From CALALP01 sp041855735 (GTDB lineage: Bacteria > Bacillota > Clostridia > Lachnospirales > Lachnospiraceae): DNA of 7,740 nt. Under the pieces are notes generated by a model. It worked only from the letters and a program-made list of their open reading frames with translations, made no database searches and was not told the DNA's origin. Where the stretch lies: NCBI GenBank assembly GCA_041855735.1, contig JBHAEV010000090.1, forward strand, positions 1 to 7,740, in the 5' to 3' direction. This document shows positions 1-6,930 of the stretch, piece after piece. A program made the position numbers and the translations under genes. Position 1 is the stretch's first letter. Every line of letters starts with the position of its first letter.

Positions 1-2
1 AC

Positions 3-83
3 ATCGATTCCTATCGGGAGGGGAATGTCGTATTTACCGAAGAGTTGCTGACGGAGATTTCCCGGAATGCAGTGCGAAAATAA
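3..83 (+). CDS. C-terminal end of an unidentified upstream gene (partial)
   Basis: The third reading frame is open from the left edge to TAA at 81-83 and encodes 26 residues, IDSYREGNVV followed by FTEELLTEISRNAVRK. The fragment is hydrophilic with a likely short helix at the end and has no recognisable motif. No terminator-like hairpin is visible between it and the next gene (104 bases), so it could belong to the same operon as the 779-residue membrane protein. The frame is chosen only because it is open and ends at a sensible distance from the next ribosome binding site; with this little sequence the family cannot be named. Confidence 0.5.
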   Translation: MDSYREGNVVFTEELLTEISRNAVRK

Positions 84-187
84 AAAGCGCGAAATCGGAA
101 GCGGGAAAAACTGCCGTTGAATGCGGTACTATTTGTGAGAAATGAGCAAAAAAGATCGGATGAAGCGCAGAAGGAGGATGAAAATAT

Positions 188-2527
188 ATGGATAGCTCAT
201 GGTTTGTATTGTGGTGCGTCAGCTTTGCGTGGACGGCGGGGATGCATATCTATGAACCGCCCGGGCTTTTTTGGTCCTCGCTCTTATTTGTATTTGCCCT
301 GTTTTTCTCGTATTTGGAACAGCGAAGGGCAGGAAGGCAGGGGGCTGTTATGAGAACCCTGGTATTTCCGTTTCTTTTCGGGACGGTTCAGATTCTTTGG
401 TTTCCCTTTTATAAGATTGCGGCGGCAAGGCTCCATGCAGAAGGAGTATTTGCCGCGGGTTCGGCCGTGGTTCTCAGGATTTGCGGGATGAAAGCGGTGG
501 CTGAGGGAAGTATGATTTATATCGATGGGGCGCTGGGAACAACGGCGGTTTTAAGCAGCTGGGAAAAGGCAGGGGCTCTTTATATTCTGCTTTTTCTGAC
601 AGCCGGATTTTTGAACCTGTATTTTAAGAGGACGCAGGGCAGACAATACCTGATTTTTACGGGGATAGTCCTAAGCTATGCGCTGCTGCGCTACAGCTTC
701 CTGCTGGCATTGTACACGGCATACGGACTTGGAGGACTTTATTGGGAACTTCCGATTACCATGCTCAGCTTTCTGCCTCTCATCCTGATCTGCACCCGGG
801 TATTTTGCAATCTGCCGCCTTCGGCATCCTTGCCGCTGTTGTCGCGAAACGGACTGAAGGAGGAAAAAAAGAGTTTTGTCATCCGCTTTTCTTTGTCCTT
901 TCTGCCGGTATTTTCGCTGGTTGCCTTTTTCGGTCTAAGGGATTACGGCAAGGAAAAAACAGGGCGCGTTCTGGTGGATGAGTATCACAGCGACTGGGAA
1001 TGGACAACAAGGGCCTATGACGAGGAATGGTTCGGGGAGCGTTCGGGCTACAATTATTATTGCTTTTACGAACTTTTGGATCATTTCTTTGAAGCGGAGC
1101 GCAATACCCAGCCTGTGGACAGTGAAACCCTTAAGGATACGGATGTATTGATTATCAAGATGCCGACGAAGGCTTTCAGCGAAGAAGAAATCGGATACAT
1201 GGAAGATTTTGTGGAGAGAGGCGGAGGACTGTATCTGATCGGTGATCACACCAATGTCTTCGGTACGGGAAGCAATCTGAACGAGATTGCCGAAAGATTC
1301 GGCCTGTATTTTAATTATGACAGCACCTACGAACTGACGGAAGGGAATTTATCCGGCTATGATGCGCCGCGTCTTTTAGCGCATCCGCTTGTTTTAGGAC
1401 TGCCGCATTTCCTCTTTGCCACCTCCGATACCTTGCAGGCGAAATGGCAGGCGGAAGAAATCATACTGGGTTACGGTTTAAATTGTGCTCAGGCCGATTA
1501 TTCACAGGATAATTTTTTTCCGGAGCATACGGAGGGACCGGGCAATCAATTCGGATACTTCCTGCAATGCGCCGGAGTGTACCATAAAAAGGGCAGAGTA
1601 CTGGCTTTTACGGACAGTACGGTATTTTCCAACTTCTGGATGTTTATGCCGGGGAAACCCGAGCTTTTACTCAAAAGCGTATCCTGGCTGAACAGGGAAA
1701 ATATCCTGCCGGCGGCGCCGAGAGAGCTGATGCTTGTCTGCATTCTTTTGTCTTTGATGTTGAATCTGGCATGGATACTGCGCAGGAGGGAAGGAATCGG
1801 AACTCTTTCCCGTCTGACCGGCGGACTTTCGGCCTTGTTAATCGCCATGTGCATCTTCCATATGACTTCCGGTGCCGCCTTGACAGAAGCTCGGGAACGA
1901 AAACCCATGACCCGTGTCTGCTTTGAGAGGGAATATTCGCAGTTTGCGATTCCCGATTGTCTGGAGGGTTTTATGACAGAGACGCCCAAGCGCCTGGATA
2001 CTTTTTATGTCTGGACCCAGCGCCTTGGCTGCTATCCTTCGGTGAGTGACAGTCTCAAAGAGGCGATGAAAGAAGCGGGAGGAGGACTGAGTGTGATCAT
2101 CAAGCCGTCCAAAGAGTTTGAGGATACCCGGGAGCTTCTGAATCTGGTATCGGCGGGAGCAAAGATTTTGATTCTGGATCATATGGCATCCGGGGGGCAT
2201 TCCAATTCCTTCCTCAAGGAGTTGGGAATGGAACTGAAAGAGGAGGAGATGTCGGAATTTGCCGACTACAAAGAGCTGCAAGGGATTGCATTGAGTCCGG
2301 ATGCTTCGGCGGTGCTCGGCGGTCGCCCTCTGATACAGGACAGAAATGGGAATGTGATTCTGGCGGTACAGGATTATGGAAAGGGACAGGTCGCCGTCTT
2401 TTCCGATCCGGATTTGTTTTATAACCATAATCTGGGGGATGTCAGTGCCAATCTGACCCCGAAGACCGAGCTTTTAAGCAGAGTGGAATTTCAGCTTCTC
2501 AAAGATCTGTTGGGATTCCAAAGATGA
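188..2527 (+). CDS. Large membrane protein: exosortase-like membrane block plus two GATase-like (DUF4350/GldG-type) domains
   Basis: 779 residues. The ATG is preceded by AGGAGG at 172-177, which supports this start. The N-terminal block (about 5-250) has some seven or eight hydrophobic segments, near 5-20, 27-43, 56-72, 128-145, 153-178, 188-206 and 231-250. Within it, residues 92-205 follow the layout of exosortase/archaeosortase proteins: LRICGMKAVAEG, a Gly-rich turn, a helix, a basic loop (KRTQGR), and a helix carrying Arg168 (ALLRY). The active-site Cys and His of that family are not visible, so any peptidase activity is doubtful. Residues 258-503 form an extracytoplasmic Rossmann-like domain with DVLIIKMPTKAF, FVERGGGLYLIGDH and GRVLAFTDSTVF, as in DUF4350/GldG-type GATase-like proteins. 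Helices at 513-531 and 544-562 lead to a second, diverged copy of that domain (575-779). The function is unknown; a role in envelope assembly or export is inference only. Confidence 0.85.
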   Translation: MDSSWFVLWCVSFAWTAGMHIYEPPGLFWSSLLFVFALFFSYLEQRRAGRQGAVMRTLVFPFLFGTVQILWFPFYKIAAARLHAEGVFAAGSAVVLRICGMKAVAEGSMIYIDGALGTTAVLSSWEKAGALYILLFLTAGFLNLYFKRTQGRQYLIFTGIVLSYALLRYSFLLALYTAYGLGGLYWELPITMLSFLPLILICTRVFCNLPPSASLPLLSRNGLKEEKKSFVIRFSLSFLPVFSLVAFFGLRDYGKEKTGRVLVDEYHSDWEWTTRAYDEEWFGERSGYNYYCFYELLDHFFEAERNTQPVDSETLKDTDVLIIKMPTKAFSEEEIGYMEDFVERGGGLYLIGDHTNVFGTGSNLNEIAERFGLYFNYDSTYELTEGNLSGYDAPRLLAHPLVLGLPHFLFATSDTLQAKWQAEEIILGYGLNCAQADYSQDNFFPEHTEGPGNQFGYFLQCAGVYHKKGRVLAFTDSTVFSNFWMFMPGKPELLLKSVSWLNRENILPAAPRELMLVCILLSLMLNLAWILRRREGIGTLSRLTGGLSALLIAMCIFHMTSGAALTEARERKPMTRVCFEREYSQFAIPDCLEGFMTETPKRLDTFYVWTQRLGCYPSVSDSLKEAMKEAGGGLSVIIKPSKEFEDTRELLNLVSAGAKILILDHMASGGHSNSFLKELGMELKEEEMSEFADYKELQGIALSPDASAVLGGRPLIQDRNGNVILAVQDYGKGQVAVFSDPDLFYNHNLGDVSANLTPKTELLSRVEFQLLKDLLGFQR

Positions 2528-2552
2528 GTTGTTGTGAGGGGAGCGATGAATC

Positions 2553-2587
2553 TGGCGTGAATGGATATCATAATGGCGTGAATGGAT
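2553..2587 (+). repeat. Two 14-bp direct repeats, 21-bp period (candidate AraC-type operator)
   Basis: TGGCGTGAATGGAT occurs exactly at 2553-2566 and again at 2574-2587, so the copies start 21 bp apart, two turns of the DNA helix. The second copy ends one or two bases before the predicted -35 of the dehydrogenase promoter. Paired direct repeats about 21 bp apart beside the -35 are the usual architecture of activator sites for AraC-family proteins, and an AraC-family gene is the second gene of the operon. The repeat itself is seen directly; its role as the operator of that regulator is inferred. Confidence 0.7.
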
Positions 2588-2588
2588 G

Positions 2589-2617
2589 TTTTGTTTTCCT
2601 GTTGATTTTCGTATAAT
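2589..2617 (+). promoter_or_regulatory. Predicted sigma-A promoter for the dehydrogenase-araC operon
   Basis: A perfect -10 hexamer, TATAAT, lies at 2612-2617, 31 bases before the dehydrogenase start codon. The -35 is poor: TTGTTT at 2591-2596 gives only a 15-bp spacer, while the hexamer at the preferred 17-bp spacing, 2589-2594, is TTTTGT. A strong -10 with a weak -35 next to a direct repeat is what an activator-dependent promoter looks like. The region 2528-2648 contains no convincing terminator for the preceding gene, so some read-through is possible. Confidence 0.6.
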
Positions 2618-2634
2618 AGAATCATCAAAGTCAC

Positions 2635-2640
2635 AGGAGG
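2635..2640 (+). promoter_or_regulatory. Ribosome binding site that fixes the dehydrogenase start
   Basis: AGGAGG ends 8 bases before ATG 2649. An in-frame ATG also exists at 2586, but starting there would put the promoter -10 and this ribosome binding site inside the coding region and add 21 residues unlike any dehydrogenase N-terminus. The 2649 start is therefore preferred. Confidence 0.85.
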
Positions 2641-2648
2641 AAACTCGA

Positions 2649-3458
2649 ATGAGCAATCATAAAACGGCACTTATCACAGGTTCATACGGCGGTCTCGGCA
2701 CCTGCTTTGTGAACATCCACGCCAAAAAGGGCGGCAGCCTGATCCTTGTCGGACGCAGCCGGTCAAAGCTGGAGGAACAAGCCAAGAGAGTGAAGAAGGA
2801 ATATGGCGTCGAAGTCCATAGCATCGCAATCGATCTGTCCGATTCGAATGCCGCACAGGTGATTTACGACACCTGCAAGGAAAACGAATGGACAGTGGAC
2901 TATCTCATCAACAACGCCGGGTTCGGCGGACGGGGGGATTTTGCACGGGAACGCACGATGGAGCAGGATATGTCCATGATCGTTGTGAACATCGAAACGC
3001 CGACCGCACTCTGCAAGCACTTCCTTCCCGATTTTATCAAGAGGGGCAGTGGAAAGGTTCTGAATGTATCATCAACCGCCGCCGCTATGCCGGGACCGCT
3101 CCAGGCAGTTTACTATGCGACAAAGGCCTATGTCACAAGCTGGTCAAATGCCCTGTGGAGAGAGCTGCAGGGAACGGGCGTGACGGTCACGACACTTATG
3201 CCAGGTGCGATGAAAACCGGCTTCGCAAATGCGGGCGGACTCTCCGATACAAAATTGTTTGCGAATGCCGTTGATCCCACTGCCGCAGCGCAGGCAGGAT
3301 ATGACGGGATGCTTAGCGGCAGGCTGAATGTAACCGCCGGACTTTTGGGCTGGCAGAAACCGATGATGGCGCTTGTGCCGATGTTCCCGAAAAAGACCAT
3401 GCTGAATTTTGTCTATAATCAGCAGATTGCCGAAAGTGCGAAGAAACAGGGGATATAA
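2649..3458 (+). CDS. Classical short-chain dehydrogenase/reductase (SDR family, DltE/COG0300-like)
   Basis: 269 residues, the normal length of a classical SDR, and complete in its motifs. The cofactor glycine motif TGSYGGLG is at 10-17, VGRSRSKL at 34-41 with basic residues after the second strand (favouring NADP(H)), DL at 62-63, NNAG at 88-91 and the structural Asn at 114. The catalytic set is Ser142 (NVSSTAA), Tyr155 and Lys159 (YYATK), followed by MPGAMKTGF at 184-192. The family reversibly oxidises or reduces hydroxyl/carbonyl groups on small substrates; the substrate cannot be read from the sequence. There is no signal peptide, so the protein is cytosolic. The C-terminal part (230-260) is hydrophobic, as in COG0300 members that act on lipid-like or steroid-like substrates. 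It is the first gene of a two-gene operon whose second gene starts at the base after this stop codon. Confidence 0.95.
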   Translation: MSNHKTALITGSYGGLGTCFVNIHAKKGGSLILVGRSRSKLEEQAKRVKKEYGVEVHSIAIDLSDSNAAQVIYDTCKENEWTVDYLINNAGFGGRGDFARERTMEQDMSMIVVNIETPTALCKHFLPDFIKRGSGKVLNVSSTAAAMPGPLQAVYYATKAYVTSWSNALWRELQGTGVTVTTLMPGAMKTGFANAGGLSDTKLFANAVDPTAAAQAGYDGMLSGRLNVTAGLLGWQKPMMALVPMFPKKTMLNFVYNQQIAESAKKQGI

Positions 3459-4469
3459 ATGGAAAAGTATATTTTGGACGGACAATACGGAAAATATCTG
3501 GAGATGTTCGGCATCAGAGTCGGCGAGGCTCTCAAGGCATCGGGTGTGCCGGAGGATTTGTTCAGTCGCAAAAAGCCCGTACTTGACGAAGCGGACTATT
3601 ACCGCTTCATGGATGCGGTCGGCTCTCAAATCACGGATCCGCAGCTGCCGATTCAAATCGCGTCAGCCGAAAACATCGAGATGTTCTCCCCACCTGTTTT
3701 TGCCGCTTATTGCAGCAAGAACGGGGCACTCTGCTGTGAGAGGCTCAGCAGATATAAGCGCATCATAGCGCCGATGCGGTATGAAATCACTACCGACGGC
3801 GACAGCTTTGAGCTGGAAATTGCCGCAAGCCGTGATGAACTGGCAATACCGCAGTTTCTGGTGATTTCGGAAATGGCGTTTCTGCTCCATATCATCCGCA
3901 AAGCCACAAAAACGGACATACGCCCCGTTTTGATAAAAATGATCGATCCGCCCGCACAGAACGGTTTCTGCGAATATGCAGGATGTCCGGTAAAGAAAGG
4001 CGAAAAAAATCGCATCATCTTTCGATATGAGGATATGGAAATACCGTTTGTCAGCGATAACGAAGGGATGTGGGATTTTCTTGCGCCGGAACTTCAAAAG
4101 CGTCTCTACGAAATGGAACGGGATGACTCTTTTGCGGCAAAGGTGCGTTCCGCTCTGGCCGAGCTTTTGCCGGGCGGGATGGCAACGGCCGATGATGTCG
4201 CATTAAAACTCGGCGTCAGCAAACGGACACTCCAGCGGAAATTGACCGAGGAGAATACATCTTTCCAAAAACAGCAAAACAGTACACGGGAACTGCTGGC
4301 AAAGCACTATATCCGCAACACCGATATGAGCAGTATTGATATTGCCTTCCTGCTTGGGTACCGGGAACTGAATTCCTTTCTGCGGGCTTTCAGCCTTTGG
4401 ACCGGTATGAGCGTGAGCGAATACAAAAAGCAGGGGAAACAGGATGATGAATCGAATGCCTTTGAATGA
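3459..4469 (+). CDS. AraC-family transcriptional regulator with arabinose_bd-type (PF12625-like) sensor domain
   Basis: 336 residues, typical of the OruR-like AraC subgroup. The N-terminal 210 residues fit the arabinose-binding-type sensor domain, here with a run of Cys near residues 85-93 (YCSKNGALCC). The C-terminal DNA-binding region has two helix-turn-helix motifs: the first at 241-266 (DDVALKLGVSKRTLQRKL) and the second at 290-322 (IDIAFLLGYRELNSFLRAF followed by W, TGMSVSEY), the second matching the diagnostic AraC signature. ATG 3459 follows the dehydrogenase stop (TAA 3456-3458) without a gap, with a modest AGGGG at 3448-3452 as ribosome binding site, so translation is probably coupled. 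Being in the same transcript as the dehydrogenase, it probably regulates its own operon through the 14-bp repeats upstream. The ligand is unknown. Confidence 0.92.
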   Translation: MEKYILDGQYGKYLEMFGIRVGEALKASGVPEDLFSRKKPVLDEADYYRFMDAVGSQITDPQLPIQIASAENIEMFSPPVFAAYCSKNGALCCERLSRYKRIIAPMRYEITTDGDSFELEIAASRDELAIPQFLVISEMAFLLHIIRKATKTDIRPVLIKMIDPPAQNGFCEYAGCPVKKGEKNRIIFRYEDMEIPFVSDNEGMWDFLAPELQKRLYEMERDDSFAAKVRSALAELLPGGMATADDVALKLGVSKRTLQRKLTEENTSFQKQQNSTRELLAKHYIRNTDMSSIDIAFLLGYRELNSFLRAFSLWTGMSVSEYKKQGKQDDESNAFE

Positions 4470-4494
4470 GAGTCGAGAAATCGACTCTTTTGTT
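4469..4494 (+). terminator. Rho-independent terminator closing the dehydrogenase-araC operon
   Basis: AGAGTCGA (4469-4476), loop GAAA (4477-4480), TCGACTCT (4481-4488), then TTTTGTT as the U-rich tail. The 8-bp stem is perfect and the loop is a GNRA tetraloop. The stem begins on the last base of the araC stop codon. It separates this operon from the chaperone operon downstream. Confidence 0.85.
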
Positions 4495-4564
4495 ATGCCC
4501 GTCGGGAGGTGGCGGCCCGGCTCGGCGGCGAGAAAAGTAATTACGATAATTTTCGATTCATCTA

Positions 4565-4593
4565 TTGCTGTCTTCAAAAAAGCAGGATATAAT
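4565..4593 (+). promoter_or_regulatory. Predicted sigma-A promoter of the chaperone operon
   Basis: TTGCTG at 4565-4570, a 17-bp spacer and a perfect TATAAT at 4588-4593 make a good housekeeping promoter. Transcription would start near 4600, leaving a 5' leader of about 80 bases. No CIRCE inverted repeat (HrcA) or CtsR heptad repeat is visible between the terminator and the start codon, so the operon is probably not under the usual Firmicute heat-shock repressors. Confidence 0.75.
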
Positions 4594-4624
4594 GAATAAA
4601 GTACAAATAATGAATAAAACACAA
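4589..4624 (+). repeat. Tandem 18-bp repeat over the -10 and start region of the chaperone promoter
   Basis: ATAATGAATAAAGTACAA (4589-4606) is followed directly by ATAATGAATAAAACACAA (4607-4624), 16 of 18 positions identical. The first copy includes five bases of the -10 hexamer and the second lies in the first transcribed bases. It may be a chance short duplication that makes a second -10-like AATAAT, or a repressor site; the sequence does not decide. Confidence 0.65.
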
Positions 4625-4678
4625 TTGAGTCACCGGATAAATTGCAAAAAGCACGGTATTTTTTGAGGAGAGACAGAC

Positions 4679-5263
4679 ATGGACGATCTTGAGGTTATGT
4701 GTGAAACCATCATTGCTCAAAGTGAAAATCCGTTTGCCGATGTGGAGGATCGGGAGGGAGAGCTGTGGGAGATCCTGTTGAATACAAGAGAGCAGGGACA
4801 GATGATGGAGCGGCTGATCAAAAATCAAATCGAAGTGAAGGACGATATGATTGAGAAACTCCACAAGGAGTTGGACTATTACCGGCAGGATGCGGCGAAC
4901 CGTTTTGCGGATCAGCTGATGAAGGCGGTAATTAAGGTTCGCAAGGATATGCTACGATTGATGTCTTCCGATCGTTGGAATGAGCTGTCGGCGGATGAGT
5001 TGCGAAGAGAGTATCGGTATTGCCTGGAGGATATTACCGATCTGCTGGAGCAACAGAATGTCGATCCGTACCGTTCCGCGCCGGGCGATGAATTTGACGC
5101 TTCCGTTCATCAGGCGAAAATTGAAACAACCGCGGATATTTCTTTGGATAAGAAAGTAAAAGAAAGCATCTCGGAAGGATATAAAAAAGGGGATAAAGTC
5201 CTGATTCCCGAAAGAGTGATTGTATATCAATGGAAAGCAAGAGAACAGGGGGGAGAGAAATGA
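4679..5263 (+). CDS. Divergent GrpE-family nucleotide exchange factor
   Basis: 194 residues, the usual GrpE length. GAGGAG at 4665-4670 lies 8 bases before the ATG. The N-terminal half (about 30-75) is a charged heptad-like helix suited to the long coiled coil of the GrpE dimer, followed by a short helical part (76-125) in the place of the four-helix bundle. Residues 136-184 match the GrpE beta domain in order: GDEFDASVHQAKIET corresponds to the family's G-x-x-FDP-x-x-HEA motif, then SEGYKKGDKVLIPERVIV corresponds to the GY...VLRPA.V.V ending. GrpE drives ADP release from its Hsp70, here almost certainly the next gene, whose start codon overlaps this stop. The sequence is diverged (Asp-Ala-Ser in place of Asp-Pro, and Ile-Pro-Glu for Arg-Pro-Ala), which suggests a paralogue dedicated to this Hsp70 rather than the housekeeping GrpE. 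Confidence 0.8.
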   Translation: MDDLEVMCETIIAQSENPFADVEDREGELWEILLNTREQGQMMERLIKNQIEVKDDMIEKLHKELDYYRQDAANRFADQLMKAVIKVRKDMLRLMSSDRWNELSADELRREYRYCLEDITDLLEQQNVDPYRSAPGDEFDASVHQAKIETTADISLDKKVKESISEGYKKGDKVLIPERVIVYQWKAREQGGEK

Positions 5264-6918
5264 TGAGTAAAGTATTTGGAATTGATCTGGGAACAACATA
5301 TTCCTGTATTTCCTATATTGATGAGTATGGAAAGGCGGTAGTCCTTAAGAACAGTGACGGAGATCATACCACTCCTTCCGTTGTGATGGTGGAATCCGAG
5401 AGCAATATCATTGTGGGTACGGAAGCCAAGCGATCCATAGAAATGGAGCCGGATAAAACCGTTCAGTTTATCAAGAGAAAGATGGGAAAGGAAAATGACA
5501 CGGTATGTCTGAACGGTACCACATACCATGCACCGGAAATCTCATCCATGATTTTGAAGAAGATTGTAAATGATGCCAATGAAGAATTGCGACAGACCGG
5601 TGTACTTCAGGAAGGGGAGTCGATTCAGGATGTCGTGATTACCTGTCCGGCATATTTCGGTATGAACGAAAGACAGGCGACGAAAGCAGCCGGCGAGCTG
5701 GCGGGATTAAATGTATTGAATATTATCAATGAGCCGACAGCGGCGGCGATCAGCTACGGCGTGTCGGGGAATGACAAGAATGAAACGGTTTTGGTATATG
5801 ATCTTGGCGGCGGTACATTTGATATCACCGTTATGCGCATTGCCGGAAGCGATATTTCGGTGGTGTGTACGGGAGGCGATGACCAGCTCGGCGGCAAAGA
5901 CTGGGATGAAGCGCTCATGGACTATGTAATCGCACGCTACGAAGAAGAGAACGGAGAAGATCTTTCGGAGGATCCGGAGACGATTGCATCTTTGTATGTG
6001 GATGTCGAAACATGGAAGAAGGCTCTTACATCGAGAGAAAAAGTCAATATTTCCGTAAAGGGTTCTGCCGGAAGATTTCGTGAAGAACTTACACGAGAGA
6101 AGTATGAAGAGCTGACAAGCGATTTATTAAACAGAACCAAGAATCTTCTGGATGATGTTTTGGCAACGGCAAACAAGCAGGGATATCCGATTTCAAAAAT
6201 TGACAAAGTGCTTCTGGTAGGGGGTTCTTCCAGAATGCCTCAGGTTGCGGCGATGATTGAAAGAGATTACCATGTAACTCCGGTTCTTGCCGATCCGGAT
6301 GAAGCCGTTGCAAAAGGAGCTGCAATTTATGCAAGCAATGAAAAAGCGTATAACGATTTTGTGGCGGGGGAAGCCGCGAAGGCGGGGAAGACGGTAGAAG
6401 AGATAAAGGAAGAAAATCTCGTTACCGGCGAAATGGACAAGAAATTCGCACTTTCCACCGGCACCTCTGCCGGCGGAGCATTGAAAATCAACATCACAAA
6501 TGTACTGTCAAGAACATACGGATTGGAAGTGATCATTCAAGACAGACCGAAGATTTCGAATATGCTGATGATTAATGACAAGCTTCCGGCGACCAGAACG
6601 CAAACCTATTACACACATTCCGCCAATCAGAGCGGCGTAGTACTCAAACTGTATGAGAGCCGCGTTACCGATGAAACGATGGAAATCGAAGGAAGAGCAC
6701 CCATCACCGAAATCGAAATGACATTTAAGCAGAGAGTTCCTGCCGATACCCCGATTGAGATGACAATGGCATTGGATAATTCGGGCAGTTTGCATATTAT
6801 TGCGGAAGAGTTAAGGAATCATTCAAAGCTGGATACAACATTTCAGCTGTCGAATCAGATGACGGACGATGAGATGCATCGTGCGGCTCTGAGAATGAAC
6901 ACGGCAAACATCGAATAA
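5263..6918 (+). CDS. Lidless Hsp70-family chaperone (DnaK-like ATPase)
   Basis: 551 residues from this start; DnaK is usually 600-640. The ATPase domain is complete: phosphate-1 FGIDLGTTYSC (5-15), KRKMG (71-75), connect-1 NEPTAAAISYG (156-166), phosphate-2 DLGGGTFD (180-187), GGDDQLGGKDWD (204-215), adenosine motif VLLVGGSSRMPQV (316-328) and GAAIYA (352-357). Residues 361-408 are an Ala/Glu/Lys-rich, then Gly/Ser-rich insert where DnaK has only a short linker. NVLSRTYGLEV (413-423) stands where DnaK has DVTPLSLGIET. A beta substrate-binding domain follows to about 530, and the protein ends after about 20 more residues, so the helical lid is missing. ATG at 5260 overlaps the grpE stop and is immediately followed by ATG 5263; 5263 gives better spacing to GGAG at 5252-5255 and the normal MSKVFGIDLG start. 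A start at 5230 is unlikely. It acts with the neighbouring GrpE. Confidence 0.93.
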   Translation: MSKVFGIDLGTTYSCISYIDEYGKAVVLKNSDGDHTTPSVVMVESESNIIVGTEAKRSIEMEPDKTVQFIKRKMGKENDTVCLNGTTYHAPEISSMILKKIVNDANEELRQTGVLQEGESIQDVVITCPAYFGMNERQATKAAGELAGLNVLNIINEPTAAAISYGVSGNDKNETVLVYDLGGGTFDITVMRIAGSDISVVCTGGDDQLGGKDWDEALMDYVIARYEEENGEDLSEDPETIASLYVDVETWKKALTSREKVNISVKGSAGRFREELTREKYEELTSDLLNRTKNLLDDVLATANKQGYPISKIDKVLLVGGSSRMPQVAAMIERDYHVTPVLADPDEAVAKGAAIYASNEKAYNDFVAGEAAKAGKTVEEIKEENLVTGEMDKKFALSTGTSAGGALKINITNVLSRTYGLEVIIQDRPKISNMLMINDKLPATRTQTYYTHSANQSGVVLKLYESRVTDETMEIEGRAPITEIEMTFKQRVPADTPIEMTMALDNSGSLHIIAEELRNHSKLDTTFQLSNQMTDDEMHRAALRMNTANIE

Positions 6919-6923
6919 GGAGG
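6918..6923 (+). promoter_or_regulatory. Ribosome binding site supporting a TTG start
   Basis: AGGAGG begins on the last base of the Hsp70 stop codon and ends 7 bases before TTG 6931. No in-frame ATG lies near the start of the hydrophobic reading frame, so this site is what identifies the TTG as the initiator. Confidence 0.8.
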
Positions 6924-6930
6924 AGAAGAT

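Noticed and set aside
117..353. 78-codon plus-strand frame at the start of the large membrane protein gene.
   Set aside because: It overlaps the much longer, well-initiated frame at 188 and shows no protein-like motif.
2586..2648. Upstream ATG giving a 290-residue dehydrogenase.
   Set aside because: The extension would contain the -10 box and ribosome binding site, and the SDR fold begins a few residues after ATG 2649.
4495..4599. 34-codon reading frame starting at ATG 4495 (begins MPVGRWRPGSAARK).
   Set aside because: Its ATG sits at the end of the terminator tail with no ribosome binding site, and it runs across the GC-rich island and the chaperone promoter. No family is recognised.
4203..4622. 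139-codon open frame on the minus strand.
   Set aside because: It mirrors the DNA-binding half of the AraC gene and the intergenic region, has no ribosome binding site, and its composition is that of a shadow frame.
4645..4665. CAAAAA...TTTTTG inverted repeat just before the grpE-like ribosome binding site.
   Set aside because: Six A-T dominated pairs around a 9-base loop are too weak to claim as a terminator or riboswitch.
4495..4678. Possible HrcA (CIRCE) or CtsR heat-shock operator upstream of the grpE-like gene.
   Set aside because: Neither the TTAGCACTC-N9-GAGTGCTAA inverted repeat nor the GGTCAAA-type heptad repeat is present.
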